A stretch of DNA of 64,000 nt from Arenimonas sp049195245. Its GTDB lineage: Bacteria; Pseudomonadota; Gammaproteobacteria; Xanthomonadales; Xanthomonadaceae. The notes beneath the pieces are model-generated. The model had not been told where the DNA came from, did no database searches, and was given only the letters and a program-made list of their open reading frames with translations. Position numbers and translations under genes: made by a program. This document shows positions 33,057 through 44,382 of the stretch, one piece after another (position 1 is the first letter of the stretch; the number at the start of each line of letters is the position of its first letter). Location: contig NZ_JBMIRR010000026.1 of NCBI RefSeq assembly GCF_049195245.1, positions 186,001 to 250,000 on the forward strand. Direction: 5' to 3'.

Positions 33057-36000
33057 GTGATACCTGGCTGGATCCTGCTGCTGGTTTCGGTCGGTTACGT
33101 CGGGCTGCTGTTCGGCGTGGCCTGGCTGGGCGACCGCAAGCCGCTGTATCCGGGGCGCGACTGGCTGCGGCCCGTGGTCTATGCGCTGGCCCTGGCGGTC
33201 TACTGCTCGTCGTGGACCTTCTACGGCGCGGTGGGCACCGCGGCGAAGTCCGGCCCGGGCTTCCTGCCGATCTACCTCGGGCCGATCCTGCTGTTCCTGT
33301 TCGGCTGGCGCATCCTCGAGCGGCTGGTGCTGGTGGCGCGCGAGCAGAGCACGGTCTCCATCGCCGACTTCCTGGCCGCGCGCTACGGCCGCGCGCAGAA
33401 CATCGCGGCCATGGTCACGCTGATCGCGGTGATCGCGGCCATCCCCTACATCGCGCTGCAGTTCAAGGCGGTGGCGATGAGCATCGACGTGATGTCGGGC
33501 GTGCCGCTGGACCTGCAGCGCGCGCCCTGGGCCGATCCGGCGCTGTACGTGGCGCTGCTGCTGGCGCTGTTCGCGATCCTGTTCGGCACCCGCGAGATCG
33601 ACGCCACCGAACACCACCACGGCATGATCCTGGCGGTGGCGCTGGAGTCGCTGGTGAAGCTGGTGGCCTTCGTGGCGGTGGGCGTGTTCGCGCTGGGCCA
33701 CCTGCCCGGCAGCGAGGACCTTCTGACGCGCTTCCGCGCCGCGGCCAGCGACTTCGTCGCGCCCGGTATCCCGCAGGGTTTCGTCGCGCAGACGCTGCTG
33801 GCGTTCGCGGCCATTGTCTGCCTGCCGCGGCAGTTCCACGTGGCGGTGGTCGAATGCGGCGACGTGGCCGACGTGCGCAGCGCGCGCTGGCTGTTCACCG
33901 GCTACCTGGTGATCATCTGCGTGCTGGTACTGCCGATCACTGCGGCCGGGCAGTTCGTGCTGGCGGGCACCGGTGCCTCGCCGGATGCCTACGTGCTGGC
34001 GCTGCCGCTGGCGATGGACAACACGGCGCTGGCGCTGGCGGCCTACGTGGGCGGCTTCTCCGCCGCCACCGGCATGGTCATCGTGGCCTCGGTGGCCCTG
34101 GCCACGATGGTCAGCAACGACCTGGTGATGCCGCTGATCTGGCGCGGCAGCCTCACCGACCCCGACCAGCGCCATCACCTGGGCAAGCGCGTGCTGTGGG
34201 TGCGCCGCATCGCCATCGTCGCAATCGCGCTGCTGGCCTACGCGTATTACCGCGGCGCCGGCGAAGGCGGCAGCCTGGCGGCGTTCGGCCTGCTGGCCTT
34301 CGCGGCGGTGGGGCAGTTCGCGCCCGCGCTGATCGGCGGACTGTACTGGCGCGGCGCCAGCCGGCGCGGCGTGATGGCCGGCCTGGTGGCGGGTTTCGCG
34401 CTGTGGACCTACACACTGCTGCTGCCGACGCTGAGCCGCGCGGGCTGGCTGGACACCGCCTGGCTGGCGATGGGTCCGCTGGGCATCGCCTGGCTGCGGC
34501 CGGAAAGCCTATTCGGGCTGCAGGGCTGGGATGCGATCACGCACGGCACCTTCTGGTCGCTGCTGGTCAACATCGGCGCGCTGCTGGTGGTGTCGGCGCG
34601 CTTCCGGCCCAGCCTGGACGAACGCCTGCGCGCCACGCCCTTCCTGGATCCGTATGCGCAGCGGCCCAGCCTGGCCACCGGCGGCTGGCAGGGCAGCCTG
34701 AGCGCCGGCGACCTGCTGGCCTTGGCCTCGCGCATCGTCGGCGAGCGCCATGCGCGCCGCGCCTTCGCCGAACACTCGGCCGCGCAGGGCCGCGAGCTGG
34801 CCGCAACCGCGCTGGCCGACCGCGCGATGATCCAGTTCACCGAGCGCCTGCTGGCGGCATCGATCGGCGCGGCCTCGGCGCGTCTCACGCTCACCACGGC
34901 GCTGCGCGGCTCGGGCATGGAGCTGGGCGAAGTGATGTCGCTGCTGGACGAGGCCAGCCACGAGCTGCGCTTCAATCGCGAAATCCTCTCGGCCACCCTG
35001 GAGAACCTGTCGCAGGCGGTCAGCGTGGTGGACCGTGACCTGCGCCTGGTCGCCTGGAACCGGCGCTATCAGGAAATGTTCGAGTACCCCGACGGCATGC
35101 TGTACGTCGGGCGCCCCGTGGCCGACCTGATCCGCTACAACGCCGAGCGCGGCGAGCTGGGCGCGGGCGACATCGAGGCCCAGGTGGGCAAGCGGGTGTC
35201 CTACCTGCGCCAGGGGTCGCCGCACGTGTTCGAGCGGGTGCGCGCCAACGGCCAGGTGATAGAGATGCGCGGCCAGCCGCTGCCCGGCGGCGGCTACGTC
35301 ACCACCTACAGCGACGTCACCGACTACAAGCAAGTGGAGCAGGCACTGCGCGATTCCAACGAGACCCTGGAGATGCGCGTGGAGCTGCGCACCCGCGAGG
35401 CCGCCGAGGCCAACCAGTCCAAGACGCGTTTCCTGGCGGCGATCAGCCACGACGTGCTGCAGCCGATCAATGCCGCGCGCCTGTTCACGTCGGCGCTGCG
35501 CGACAGCGAGGAAGGCCCCGAGCAGCACCGCCTGGCCGAGCGCGTGGACGCGTCGCTGCGGGATGCCGAGGAACTGCTGGACGGGCTGCTGGACATCTCG
35601 CGGCTCGACGCCGGATCGCTGCAGCCCGAGCTGTCGGTGTTCCGGCTGGATGAACTGCTGGCCAGCGTCGCGGCCCAGTATGCGCCGCTGGCCGCAGGCC
35701 GCGGCCTGAAGTTCCACGTGCACGCCAGCCGGCTGTCGGTGCACAGCGACCGCCGGCTGCTGCGGCGCGCGCTGCAGAATTTCGTTGCCAACGCCCTGCG
35801 CTACACCAAGCACGGGCGCGTGATCGTCGGCACGCGCCGCCGCCAGGGCGCCGTCGAGATCGAAGTCTGGGACAGCGGACCCGGCATTCCGCCGCACCAC
35901 CTGGCGCAGATCTTCGAAGAGTTCCGCCGCTTCGACCAGCCCTCGCCCTGGGGTGAACGCGGCCTGGGCCTGGGCCTGTCCATCTGCCAGCGCGTGTCGC

Positions 36001-36512
36001 GCATGCTGGAACATCCCATCGGCGTGCGCTCGTGGCCCGGCCAGGGCAGCGTGTTCAGCATCCGCGTGCCGATCGCCAGCACGCCGGTGCTGGCCAAGCC
36101 CCCGCGGGCGCCGATGGCGCATCGCACCCTCGACGGGCTCAAGGTGCTTTGCCTGGACAACGACCGCGAGATCCTGGACGGCATGGACGCGCTGCTGTCG
36201 CGCTGGGGCGTGGCCGTGCGCGTCGCCGAAACCGTCGCCGCGGCGCTGGACCTGGCGCAACGCGAACGTCCCGACGTGATCCTGGCCGACTACCACCTTC
36301 ACGATGAATTCAACGGCCTGGAGGCGCTCGTCGCCTTGCGCCAGGCCTGCGGTGCGCATACGCCGGCGGTGCTGGTGACGGCCGATGGCAGCGACACGCT
36401 CAAGCGCGTGGCCCGCGACCTGGGCATCCCGGTGCTGACCAAGCCGGTCAAGCCGGCCAGCCTGCGCGCCTTCCTGGCCGCACAGCAGCGGCGGGTGGGC
36501 GTGGGCGCCTAG
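33057..36512 (+). CDS. crbS: Transporter-fused hybrid sensor histidine kinase (CrbS-like)
   Basis: GTG 33057 gives 1,151 aa, starting directly with the first membrane helix and following GGGGCGGG. Residues 1 to about 490 are a sodium:solute symporter-like domain with 13 or so helices, then a PAS domain (VVDRDLRLVAWNRRYQEMFE), a HisKA region with H798 in AAISHDVLQPINAARLF, an HATPase (NALRYTKH, DSGPGIP, GERGLGLGLSIC) and a receiver domain with D1078 in LADYHL and the lysine of TKPVKP. This architecture is that of CrbS/MxtR, which senses acetate-like substrates and controls acs through CrbR. A CrbR-like gene and acs lie 0.8 kb downstream. Confidence 0.87.
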   Translation: MIPGWILLLVSVGYVGLLFGVAWLGDRKPLYPGRDWLRPVVYALALAVYCSSWTFYGAVGTAAKSGPGFLPIYLGPILLFLFGWRILERLVLVAREQSTVSIADFLAARYGRAQNIAAMVTLIAVIAAIPYIALQFKAVAMSIDVMSGVPLDLQRAPWADPALYVALLLALFAILFGTREIDATEHHHGMILAVALESLVKLVAFVAVGVFALGHLPGSEDLLTRFRAAASDFVAPGIPQGFVAQTLLAFAAIVCLPRQFHVAVVECGDVADVRSARWLFTGYLVIICVLVLPITAAGQFVLAGTGASPDAYVLALPLAMDNTALALAAYVGGFSAATGMVIVASVALATMVSNDLVMPLIWRGSLTDPDQRHHLGKRVLWVRRIAIVAIALLAYAYYRGAGEGGSLAAFGLLAFAAVGQFAPALIGGLYWRGASRRGVMAGLVAGFALWTYTLLLPTLSRAGWLDTAWLAMGPLGIAWLRPESLFGLQGWDAITHGTFWSLLVNIGALLVVSARFRPSLDERLRATPFLDPYAQRPSLATGGWQGSLSAGDLLALASRIVGERHARRAFAEHSAAQGRELAATALADRAMIQFTERLLAASIGAASARLTLTTALRGSGMELGEVMSLLDEASHELRFNREILSATLENLSQAVSVVDRDLRLVAWNRRYQEMFEYPDGMLYVGRPVADLIRYNAERGELGAGDIEAQVGKRVSYLRQGSPHVFERVRANGQVIEMRGQPLPGGGYVTTYSDVTDYKQVEQALRDSNETLEMRVELRTREAAEANQSKTRFLAAISHDVLQPINAARLFTSALRDSEEGPEQHRLAERVDASLRDAEELLDGLLDISRLDAGSLQPELSVFRLDELLASVAAQYAPLAAGRGLKFHVHASRLSVHSDRRLLRRALQNFVANALRYTKHGRVIVGTRRRQGAVEIEVWDSGPGIPPHHLAQIFEEFRRFDQPSPWGERGLGLGLSICQRVSRMLEHPIGVRSWPGQGSVFSIRVPIASTPVLAKPPRAPMAHRTLDGLKVLCLDNDREILDGMDALLSRWGVAVRVAETVAAALDLAQRERPDVILADYHLHDEFNGLEALVALRQACGAHTPAVLVTADGSDTLKRVARDLGIPVLTKPVKPASLRAFLAAQQRRVGVGA

Positions 36513-36610
36513 CCCCGGGGTCCGCGCATCGCCGGACAGGGCGACGACCCGCGGCCAGGGTCGGCGGCAATGTGGGACGATGGGGCCCCCGCAACTGCCC
36601 TCCGATCGCC

Positions 36611-37270
36611 ATGCCGCTCACCGTCTACGGCCATCTGTTTTCCTCCTACACCCAGAAGGTGCTGGTCGCGCTCTATGAGAACGCAACGCCGTTCCAGTTC
36701 CATTCGGTCTTCCCGGACACGCCCGGGATCACGGACGAGTGGCTGCGCCGCTGGCCCCTGCGCAAGTTCCCGCTGCTGGTCGACGGCGACCGCCAGGTGG
36801 TCGAGACCACGATCATCATCGAGTACCTGCAGCTCGCGCACCCCGGGCCGGTGCGGCTGATTCCCCCGGATCCCATGGCGGCGCTCGAGGTCCGCTTCCT
36901 CGACCGGTTCTTCGACCTGCACGTGATGGATGCGGCGCAGCATGCGGTGGACGGCGCGCTGACCGGTGACCCCGTGAAGCAGCGCGACGGCCTGGCGAAG
37001 TCGGTGGAAAAACTCGACCGCGCCTACGCCGGGCTGGAAACCGCGCTGGCCGGCCGTACCTGGGCCGCGGGCGAGGACTACACGCTGGCCGACTGCGCGG
37101 CCTCGCCCTCCCTGTTCTACGCCGACTGGGTGCATCGCATCCCGGACCAGTACCCGGCGCTGCGCGCGTATCGGGCCCGCCTGCTGGCGCGGCCCTCGTT
37201 CGCGAAAGCGGTGGACGATGCGCGCTACTTCCGGCCCTACTTCCCGCTGGGTGCGCCGGACCGGGATTGA
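36611..37270 (+). CDS. Glutathione S-transferase family protein
   Basis: Start chosen at ATG 36611 (an in-frame ATG at 36572 would add 13 unlikely residues); 219 aa. The N-terminal thioredoxin-like domain reads MPLTVYGHLFSSYTQKVLVA and includes FPLLVDGDRQVVETTIIIEY with the cis-Pro and E-[ST] glutathione contacts. A helical C-terminal domain contains WAAGEDYTLADCAASPSLFY. The substrate is unknown. It converges on the crbR gene. Confidence 0.88.
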   Translation: MPLTVYGHLFSSYTQKVLVALYENATPFQFHSVFPDTPGITDEWLRRWPLRKFPLLVDGDRQVVETTIIIEYLQLAHPGPVRLIPPDPMAALEVRFLDRFFDLHVMDAAQHAVDGALTGDPVKQRDGLAKSVEKLDRAYAGLETALAGRTWAAGEDYTLADCAASPSLFYADWVHRIPDQYPALRAYRARLLARPSFAKAVDDARYFRPYFPLGAPDRD

Positions 37271-37301
37271 GGGCAGCGGCCTGCTGCGCCGGCCGGGCGG
37301 A

Positions 37302-37970
37302 TCAGTCGGCCGCGATCGCGGCGTCGGGATCCAGCGCCAGCCGGCCCGCCAGCAGCACGGCCTGGGTGCGGTTGTTGGCGCCCAGCTTGCGCAGGATCGC
37401 GGTCATGTGCGCTTTCACCGTGGCCTCGGACACGCCCAGCGCGTGCGCGATCTGCTTGTTGAGCAGGCCGCTGCCCAGCATGCCCAGCACGCGGAACTGC
37501 TGCGGGGTGAGTTCGCGGATGCGCGCGGCGATGTGCGCTTCCTCGGGGGCCAGCCCTTCGCCGTGCTCGGCCTGCGGCGGCGACCAGTGGCCGCCGTCCA
37601 GCACCGCCGCGATGGCGGCGCGGATGGTGGCGGGGTCGGAGGACTTGGGAATGAAGCCGGCGGCACCATGCTCCAGGGCGCGCCGGACCACGCCCGCTTC
37701 TTCGCGCGCCGACACCACGATGACGGGCAGCTGCGGCTGCGCGGCGCGCAGGTGCACCAGCGCGCTGAAGCCGTGCGCGCCGGGCATGTTGAGGTCGAGC
37801 AACAGCAGGTCGGCTTCCGGGTGCGCCTCGGCGCTGGCGAACAGCGAGTCGGCGTTTTCGGATTCGACCAGCCGCGCCTGCGGCAGCAGCTTCTCCACCG
37901 CCCCCTTCAGCGCTTCGCGGAACAGCGGGTGGTCGTCGGCCACCAGGATGGTCGGCGCCCCGGCGTTCAT
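37302..37970 (-). CDS. crbR: LuxR-family response regulator (CrbR-like)
   Basis: 222 aa from ATG 37970, two bases after the acs stop. The receiver domain has the acidic pair ADDHPL, the phospho-acceptor in LLLLDLNMPG and the lysine of FIPKSS. The C-terminal LuxR HTH reads LTPQQFRVLGMLGSGLLNKQ and GVSEATVKAHM. Its adjacency to acs and to a CrbS-type kinase identifies it as the likely CrbR (AgmR/ErdR type), the activator of acetate use. Confidence 0.88.
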   Translation of the reverse strand: MNAGAPTILVADDHPLFREALKGAVEKLLPQARLVESENADSLFASAEAHPEADLLLLDLNMPGAHGFSALVHLRAAQPQLPVIVVSAREEAGVVRRALEHGAAGFIPKSSDPATIRAAIAAVLDGGHWSPPQAEHGEGLAPEEAHIAARIRELTPQQFRVLGMLGSGLLNKQIAHALGVSEATVKAHMTAILRKLGANNRTQAVLLAGRLALDPDAAIAAD

Positions 37971-37972
37971 GC

Positions 37973-39934
<1,962 letters not shown>

Positions 39935-40021
39935 GGGAGCTCCTGCGGGCATGGTTCACGCGCCTGCCGCAAGAGTAACCGGATTGCGCGTGCGGCTGGC
40001 GCCGGCGGCGGCCTGCGCGGC

Positions 40022-40037
40022 TTAGACCATCGTCTAA
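40022..40037. promoter_or_regulatory. TTAGAC dyad between acs and porin genes (candidate CrbR site)
   Basis: TTAGACCATCGTCTAA: 6-bp arms TTAGAC/GTCTAA with a 4-bp centre. It lies 88 bp upstream of acs on one side and 88 bp upstream of the porin gene on the other, so it is well placed to activate both. LuxR-type regulators bind dyads of this size. The link to CrbR is inferred from context. Confidence 0.6.
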
Positions 40038-40124
40038 CGACCAATGGCGAATGGTGGACGCCGTCGTCGCGCCACAGACTCCAGCGGCCATCGTGGCAAC
40101 GTTCCGAATTCCGGGAGGGGAAGG

Positions 40125-41465
40125 ATGAACCGACAGACGCACACAGCCCGCAAACGGCTGAGCTTGGCCCTGGTGATTGCCCTTGCGGCGCCCGGGCTCG
40201 CCCTGGCGCAGGACGCCAGCCCGCAATCCATGGAAGCCCGCATCGCCCAGCTCGAGCAGCTGGTGCAGGGCCTGAAGTCGGAACTGGAGGCGCAGAAGGC
40301 GGCGATGGCCGCGCAGCCGCCGGCGCCGGCACCGCTGCCGGCCGGCACCCAGCCGATCCAGGCCAGCACGATCAGTCCGGCGGCGAACCCGGGCACGAAG
40401 TTCAGCTACGGCGGCTTCATCAAGCTCGACGCCATGGTCACCGACACCAGCGACGGCGAGATCGCCGACGGCAGCGCGGGCCGCCTGTTCTACCTGCCCA
40501 GCGCCACGCCGGTCGGCGGCGCCGACGAGGACAGTGCGGACCTGGACATGCACGCGCAGTTCTCGCGCTTCTGGTTCAGCGCCGACACCGAGGTCAATGG
40601 CAAGAAGGTGAAGGGCTATATCGAGGCCGACCTGTTCGGCAACGCCAACGGCAACGAGCAGTCCACCAACACCTACGGCCTGACCATCCGGCATGCCTAC
40701 GTGAGCTGGGACAAGTGGCTGGCCGGCCAGACCTGGTCCAACTTCCAGGACGTGGCCGCGCTGCCCGATGCGGTGGACTTCGTGGGCCCGACCGAAGGCA
40801 CCATCTTCGTGCGCCAGGCCCAGCTGCGCTACACGAACGGTCCGTGGTCGGTGTCGCTGGAGAACCCCGAGACCACCGTGTCGCCCTTCCTGGCGGGCGC
40901 GCGCATCAGCAGCGACGACAACAGCGTGCCCGACGCCACCCTGCGCTACCTGCACAAGGCCGACTGGGGCCACTTCACCGTGGCCGGGCTGGCGCGGCAG
41001 CTGCGCTACGAGACCGCCACCACCAGCGAAAGCGACACCGGCTTCGCGATCAGCGTGTCGGGCAAGTGGAACCTGGGCGCCAACGACGACCTGCGCTACA
41101 TGGTCAGCACCGGCAGCGGCATCGGCCGCTACCTGGGCTTCGGCCTGGGCAGCGACGCGATGCAGGAAGCCGACGGCTCGCTGGATGCGCTCGACGGCTA
41201 CGGCTACTTCGTGGCCTGGCGCCACGCCTTCAACCCCAAGCTGCGCGGCAACCTGTTCTATTCGGCGGCCAGCTTCGACAACGACATCGGCCTGACCGGC
41301 GGCGGCGTGACCAAGTCGGCCAGCTCCCTGCACGCCAACCTGATCTATTCGCCCCTGCCGAAGATCGACATCGGCGCCGAGCTGATCTACGGCGACCGCG
41401 AGATCGAAAGCGGGCTCGACGGCGATCTCCGCCGCCTGCACCTGCACGTGAAATACAACTTCTGA
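40125..41465 (+). CDS. DcaP-like outer-membrane porin
   Basis: 446 aa from ATG 40125, after GGGAGGGGAAGG. It has a signal peptide (LSLALVIALAAPGLALA), a short coiled coil (ARIAQLEQLVQGLKSELEAQ) typical of DcaP-family trimeric porins, a Pro/Ala linker and a beta-barrel beginning FSYGGFIKLDAMVTDTSDGE and ending HLHVKYNF. Members let dicarboxylates, aromatic acids or other small anions through the outer membrane. It is followed after 14 bp by an MHS permease, so both probably serve one substrate. Confidence 0.88.
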   Translation: MNRQTHTARKRLSLALVIALAAPGLALAQDASPQSMEARIAQLEQLVQGLKSELEAQKAAMAAQPPAPAPLPAGTQPIQASTISPAANPGTKFSYGGFIKLDAMVTDTSDGEIADGSAGRLFYLPSATPVGGADEDSADLDMHAQFSRFWFSADTEVNGKKVKGYIEADLFGNANGNEQSTNTYGLTIRHAYVSWDKWLAGQTWSNFQDVAALPDAVDFVGPTEGTIFVRQAQLRYTNGPWSVSLENPETTVSPFLAGARISSDDNSVPDATLRYLHKADWGHFTVAGLARQLRYETATTSESDTGFAISVSGKWNLGANDDLRYMVSTGSGIGRYLGFGLGSDAMQEADGSLDALDGYGYFVAWRHAFNPKLRGNLFYSAASFDNDIGLTGGGVTKSASSLHANLIYSPLPKIDIGAELIYGDREIESGLDGDLRRLHLHVKYNF

Positions 41466-41479
41466 CCGGGGACTAGACC

Positions 41480-43129
41480 ATGGCAACCGCAACGCACGAC
41501 ATCAACGGCAAGCCGTTGACCGCCGGCCACAAGAAGGTGATCTTCGCCTCCAGCCTGGGCACGGTGTTCGAGTGGTACGACTTCTACCTGTACGGGTCGC
41601 TGGCGGCCATCATCGCCGCGCAGTTCTTCAGCGGCGTCAACGAGACCACCGGCTTCATCTTTGCCCTGCTGGCCTTCGCGGCCGGCTTCGCGGTGCGTCC
41701 CTTCGGCGCGATCGTGTTCGGCCGCATCGGCGACATGATCGGGCGCAAGTACACGTTCCTGGTCACCATCGTCATCATGGGCGTGTCGACCTTCCTGGTC
41801 GGCATCCTGCCCAGCTACGGCAGCATCGGCATCGCGGCCCCGATCATCCTGATCGTGCTGCGGCTGCTGCAGGGCCTGGCCCTGGGCGGCGAATACGGCG
41901 GCGCAGCGACCTACGTGGCGGAACACGCGCCGCGGGGCAAGCGCGGGCTGTACACCAGCTTCATCCAGACCACGGCCACCATCGGCCTGCTGCTGTCGCT
42001 GGTGGTAATCCTTACCGTGCGCGAGACCATCGGCGTCGAAGCCTTTGCGGACTGGGGCTGGCGCATCCCGTTCCTGCTGTCGATCGTGCTGCTGGGCATC
42101 TCGGTGTGGATCCGCATGCAGCTGTCGGAGTCGCCGCTGTTCCAGGAGATGAAGGAGAACGGCACGCTGTCCAAGGCGCCGATCACCGAGAGCTTCTTCT
42201 CCAAGAACGGCAAGATCGTGCTGCTGGCCCTGCTGGGCGCCACGGCCGGGCAGGCGGTGGTGTGGTACGCGGGCCAGTTCTACGCCATGTACTTCCTCAC
42301 CCAGTCGCTGAAGGTGGACAGCACGATCACCTGGATGCTGATCGGCGGCGCGCTGATGATCGGCACGCCCTTCTTCATCTTCTTCGGCTGGCTGTCGGAC
42401 AAGATCGGCCGCAAGCCGATCGTGATGGCGGGCTGCCTGATCGCGGCGCTGACCTATTTCCCGCTGTTCAAGGCGCTGACGCACTACGCGAACCCGGCGA
42501 TCGGCGAGGCCACCATCTCGGCGCCGGCCACCGTCACGGCGGACCCGGACACCTGCAGCTTCCAGTTCGATCCGATCGGCAAGAAGAAGTTCAACAGCTC
42601 CTGCGACATCGCCGCGGCGGCACTGCTGAAATCCGGCGTGCCCTACACGGTGAAGGAAGCGCCGGCCGGCACGCTGGCCGTCGTCAACGTCGGCGATGTG
42701 AGCATCCAGGGCTACGAGGGAGACGGACCCGACGCCGCCGCACAGGGCACGCGGTTCTCGGGCGAGCTCAAGACGGTGCTGGCCGAGGCCGGCTACCCGG
42801 CCACCGCGGATCCGGCACGCATCAACAAACCCATGGTGCTGGCCATCCTGACCTTGCTGGTGATCTACGTGACCATGGTCTACGGGCCGATCGCGGCCTG
42901 GCTGGTGGAGCTGTTCCCGACACGGATCCGCTACACGTCCATGTCGCTGCCCTACCACATCGGCAACGGCTGGTTCGGCGGCTTCCTGCCGACCATCTCG
43001 TTCGCGCTGGTCGCGGCCACCGGCAACATCTACTACGGGCTGTGGTACCCGATCGGCATCGCGCTGATGACCTTCGTCATCGGCTCGCTCTTCCTGCGCG
43101 AAACCAAGGACGTGGACATCCGCGAGTAG
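41480..43129 (+). CDS. MHS-family MFS permease with periplasmic insertion
   Basis: A 549-aa transporter of the metabolite:H+ symporter type: SLGTVFEWYDFYLYGSLAAI in helix 1, GRIGDMIGRKYTFL in the 2-3 loop and ALGGEYGGAATYVAEHAPRG after helix 4. Between the two later helices (about residues 335-455) there is an insertion of over 100 residues with two cysteines (DTCSFQF, NSSCDI) predicted to lie outside the membrane, making it longer than the usual 430-450 aa. It is in an operon with the porin and close to acs, so a short organic acid is a reasonable guess at the substrate. Confidence 0.87.
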   Translation: MATATHDINGKPLTAGHKKVIFASSLGTVFEWYDFYLYGSLAAIIAAQFFSGVNETTGFIFALLAFAAGFAVRPFGAIVFGRIGDMIGRKYTFLVTIVIMGVSTFLVGILPSYGSIGIAAPIILIVLRLLQGLALGGEYGGAATYVAEHAPRGKRGLYTSFIQTTATIGLLLSLVVILTVRETIGVEAFADWGWRIPFLLSIVLLGISVWIRMQLSESPLFQEMKENGTLSKAPITESFFSKNGKIVLLALLGATAGQAVVWYAGQFYAMYFLTQSLKVDSTITWMLIGGALMIGTPFFIFFGWLSDKIGRKPIVMAGCLIAALTYFPLFKALTHYANPAIGEATISAPATVTADPDTCSFQFDPIGKKKFNSSCDIAAAALLKSGVPYTVKEAPAGTLAVVNVGDVSIQGYEGDGPDAAAQGTRFSGELKTVLAEAGYPATADPARINKPMVLAILTLLVIYVTMVYGPIAAWLVELFPTRIRYTSMSLPYHIGNGWFGGFLPTISFALVAATGNIYYGLWYPIGIALMTFVIGSLFLRETKDVDIRE

Positions 43130-43168
43130 TCCCTCCCTCCCCGCCGGGCTCCGTGCCCGGCCGTTCCA

Positions 43169-43202
43169 GGGCCGGCGTCCTCGGACGTCGGCCCTCTTTT
43201 TT
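43169..43202 (+). terminator. Intrinsic terminator after the porin-permease operon
   Basis: A 12-bp stem GGGCCGGCGTCC/GGACGTCGGCCC (one G-T type pair) with a 2-nt loop and TCTTTTTT. It ends the operon before the convergent amidohydrolase gene. Confidence 0.88.
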
Positions 43203-43242
43203 GGCGGCCGCCTTGCCGCGCTCACGCCGGGGCGTCACCCGC

Positions 43243-44265
43243 TCAGTCGCGGTCGGGCGGCCGCGCGCCACGGCGCGGCAGCACGCCCTGCAGGTTCCGG
43301 TGGGCAAGACCCTGGGCGACGTCCTCCGGCAGCGCGTCGAGGAACGGGGTGAACGCCTCGAGCTTATCCGCCGCGCCGTCGAAGTGCCCGACGTGGTCGG
43401 AACCGAGCAGGAAGCGCGTGGGATATTTCCCGACCAGCGCCAGCCATTCGGCGTCGGGCTTGCCGTCCTTGTCGAGCAGGTAGGGCTCGAGCACGGTCCA
43501 CGACAGGTCGATCCAGAGGTTCTCGTGTTCGCGCAGCAGGCGCGAGAGCGTCTCGTGCAGGAAGTCGAGCTCGCCCTGGGTGCGGTGGATCTCGGCGCTG
43601 GTGCCGGCGTGGGCCCAGATGAAGCGGGTGTCCGGATGCCTGGACAGCGCCTGCTGCAGCTCTTCCAGGTACAGCGGCTCGCGTTCGCGCACCGAGGTGA
43701 GGTTGGAGTGCAGCAGCACCGGCAGGTCGTGCTTCGCGGCCAGCGCGTACACCCGCATCATCGCCTCGTTGTTGGCGCGCGGCACGTCGCCCTGGATCAG
43801 GGCGGTGAGGTCGTCGTGCCGGGTCAGCACTTCGCCGATGCCCTGCCAGAGGCCCGGGTACAGGCGGATCATGCCTTCGATGTGGGTGGTGGCGTTCTTG
43901 TCGGCGGGATTGAAGCCGGAGAGAAAGGGGTGGAAGCGCGCGCGCTGGTCTTCCGGCAGGGCCAGCACCGCCTCGGCAACGAAGGCATCGGTGGCGCTGT
44001 ACCAGTAAAGCGGCGAGTCGTCGCCTTGGTAGTAGCGCGGGCGCTTGGGCGCATCCTCGTGCCACTTCTTCGCGACCGGCATGCCCATCAGCACGGCCGA
44101 GCGAACGCCGCCGGCGTCCATGCTGCGCAACAGCGCGGGCATGCCGTCGGTTTCCTGGAAGAAGTCCACGTAGTGCAGGTGGGCATCGGCCCAGGTGTAG
44201 TCGCGCGCGGACGCAAGGCCGGGCAGGGCCAGCAGCAGGGCCGTCAGGAGGGTGGGCAGTTTCAT
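43243..44265 (-). CDS. Secreted amidohydrolase-type TIM-barrel protein
   Basis: Start chosen at ATG 44265 so that the signal peptide (LPTLLTALLLALPGLASA) comes first; 340 aa. The DAHLHY motif of metal-dependent hydrolases follows immediately, with later histidines in VLLHSNL and FIWAHAGTS and the aspartate in FLLGSDHVG. It fits the amidohydrolase-2 (PF04909) group, which includes decarboxylases and hydrolases. The substrate is unknown. It seems to be transcribed alone. Confidence 0.78.
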   Translation of the reverse strand: MKLPTLLTALLLALPGLASARDYTWADAHLHYVDFFQETDGMPALLRSMDAGGVRSAVLMGMPVAKKWHEDAPKRPRYYQGDDSPLYWYSATDAFVAEAVLALPEDQRARFHPFLSGFNPADKNATTHIEGMIRLYPGLWQGIGEVLTRHDDLTALIQGDVPRANNEAMMRVYALAAKHDLPVLLHSNLTSVREREPLYLEELQQALSRHPDTRFIWAHAGTSAEIHRTQGELDFLHETLSRLLREHENLWIDLSWTVLEPYLLDKDGKPDAEWLALVGKYPTRFLLGSDHVGHFDGAADKLEAFTPFLDALPEDVAQGLAHRNLQGVLPRRGARPPDRD

Positions 44266-44382
44266 GCCGCGCACCTTATCGGCCACGGCTTAACACGGCC
44301 GTGAACGGCGCCCGGCGGCGGGTCCACGGCGCCGGGCCGCGGGTCCGCGCCGCCGCCCGGAGGCGACGGCGCGGCAGGCCCC

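Noticed and set aside
31874..35038. A 1,054-codon plus-strand open frame across topoisomerase IB and CrbS
   Set aside because: It is out of frame with both well-conserved proteins and gives an Arg/Pro/Gly-rich product.
44310..44337. GCCCGGCG/CGCCGGGC hairpin as a terminator of the DUF3011 gene
   Set aside because: The 12-nt loop and lack of a T-run make it weak, and such complementarity is common by chance at this GC content.
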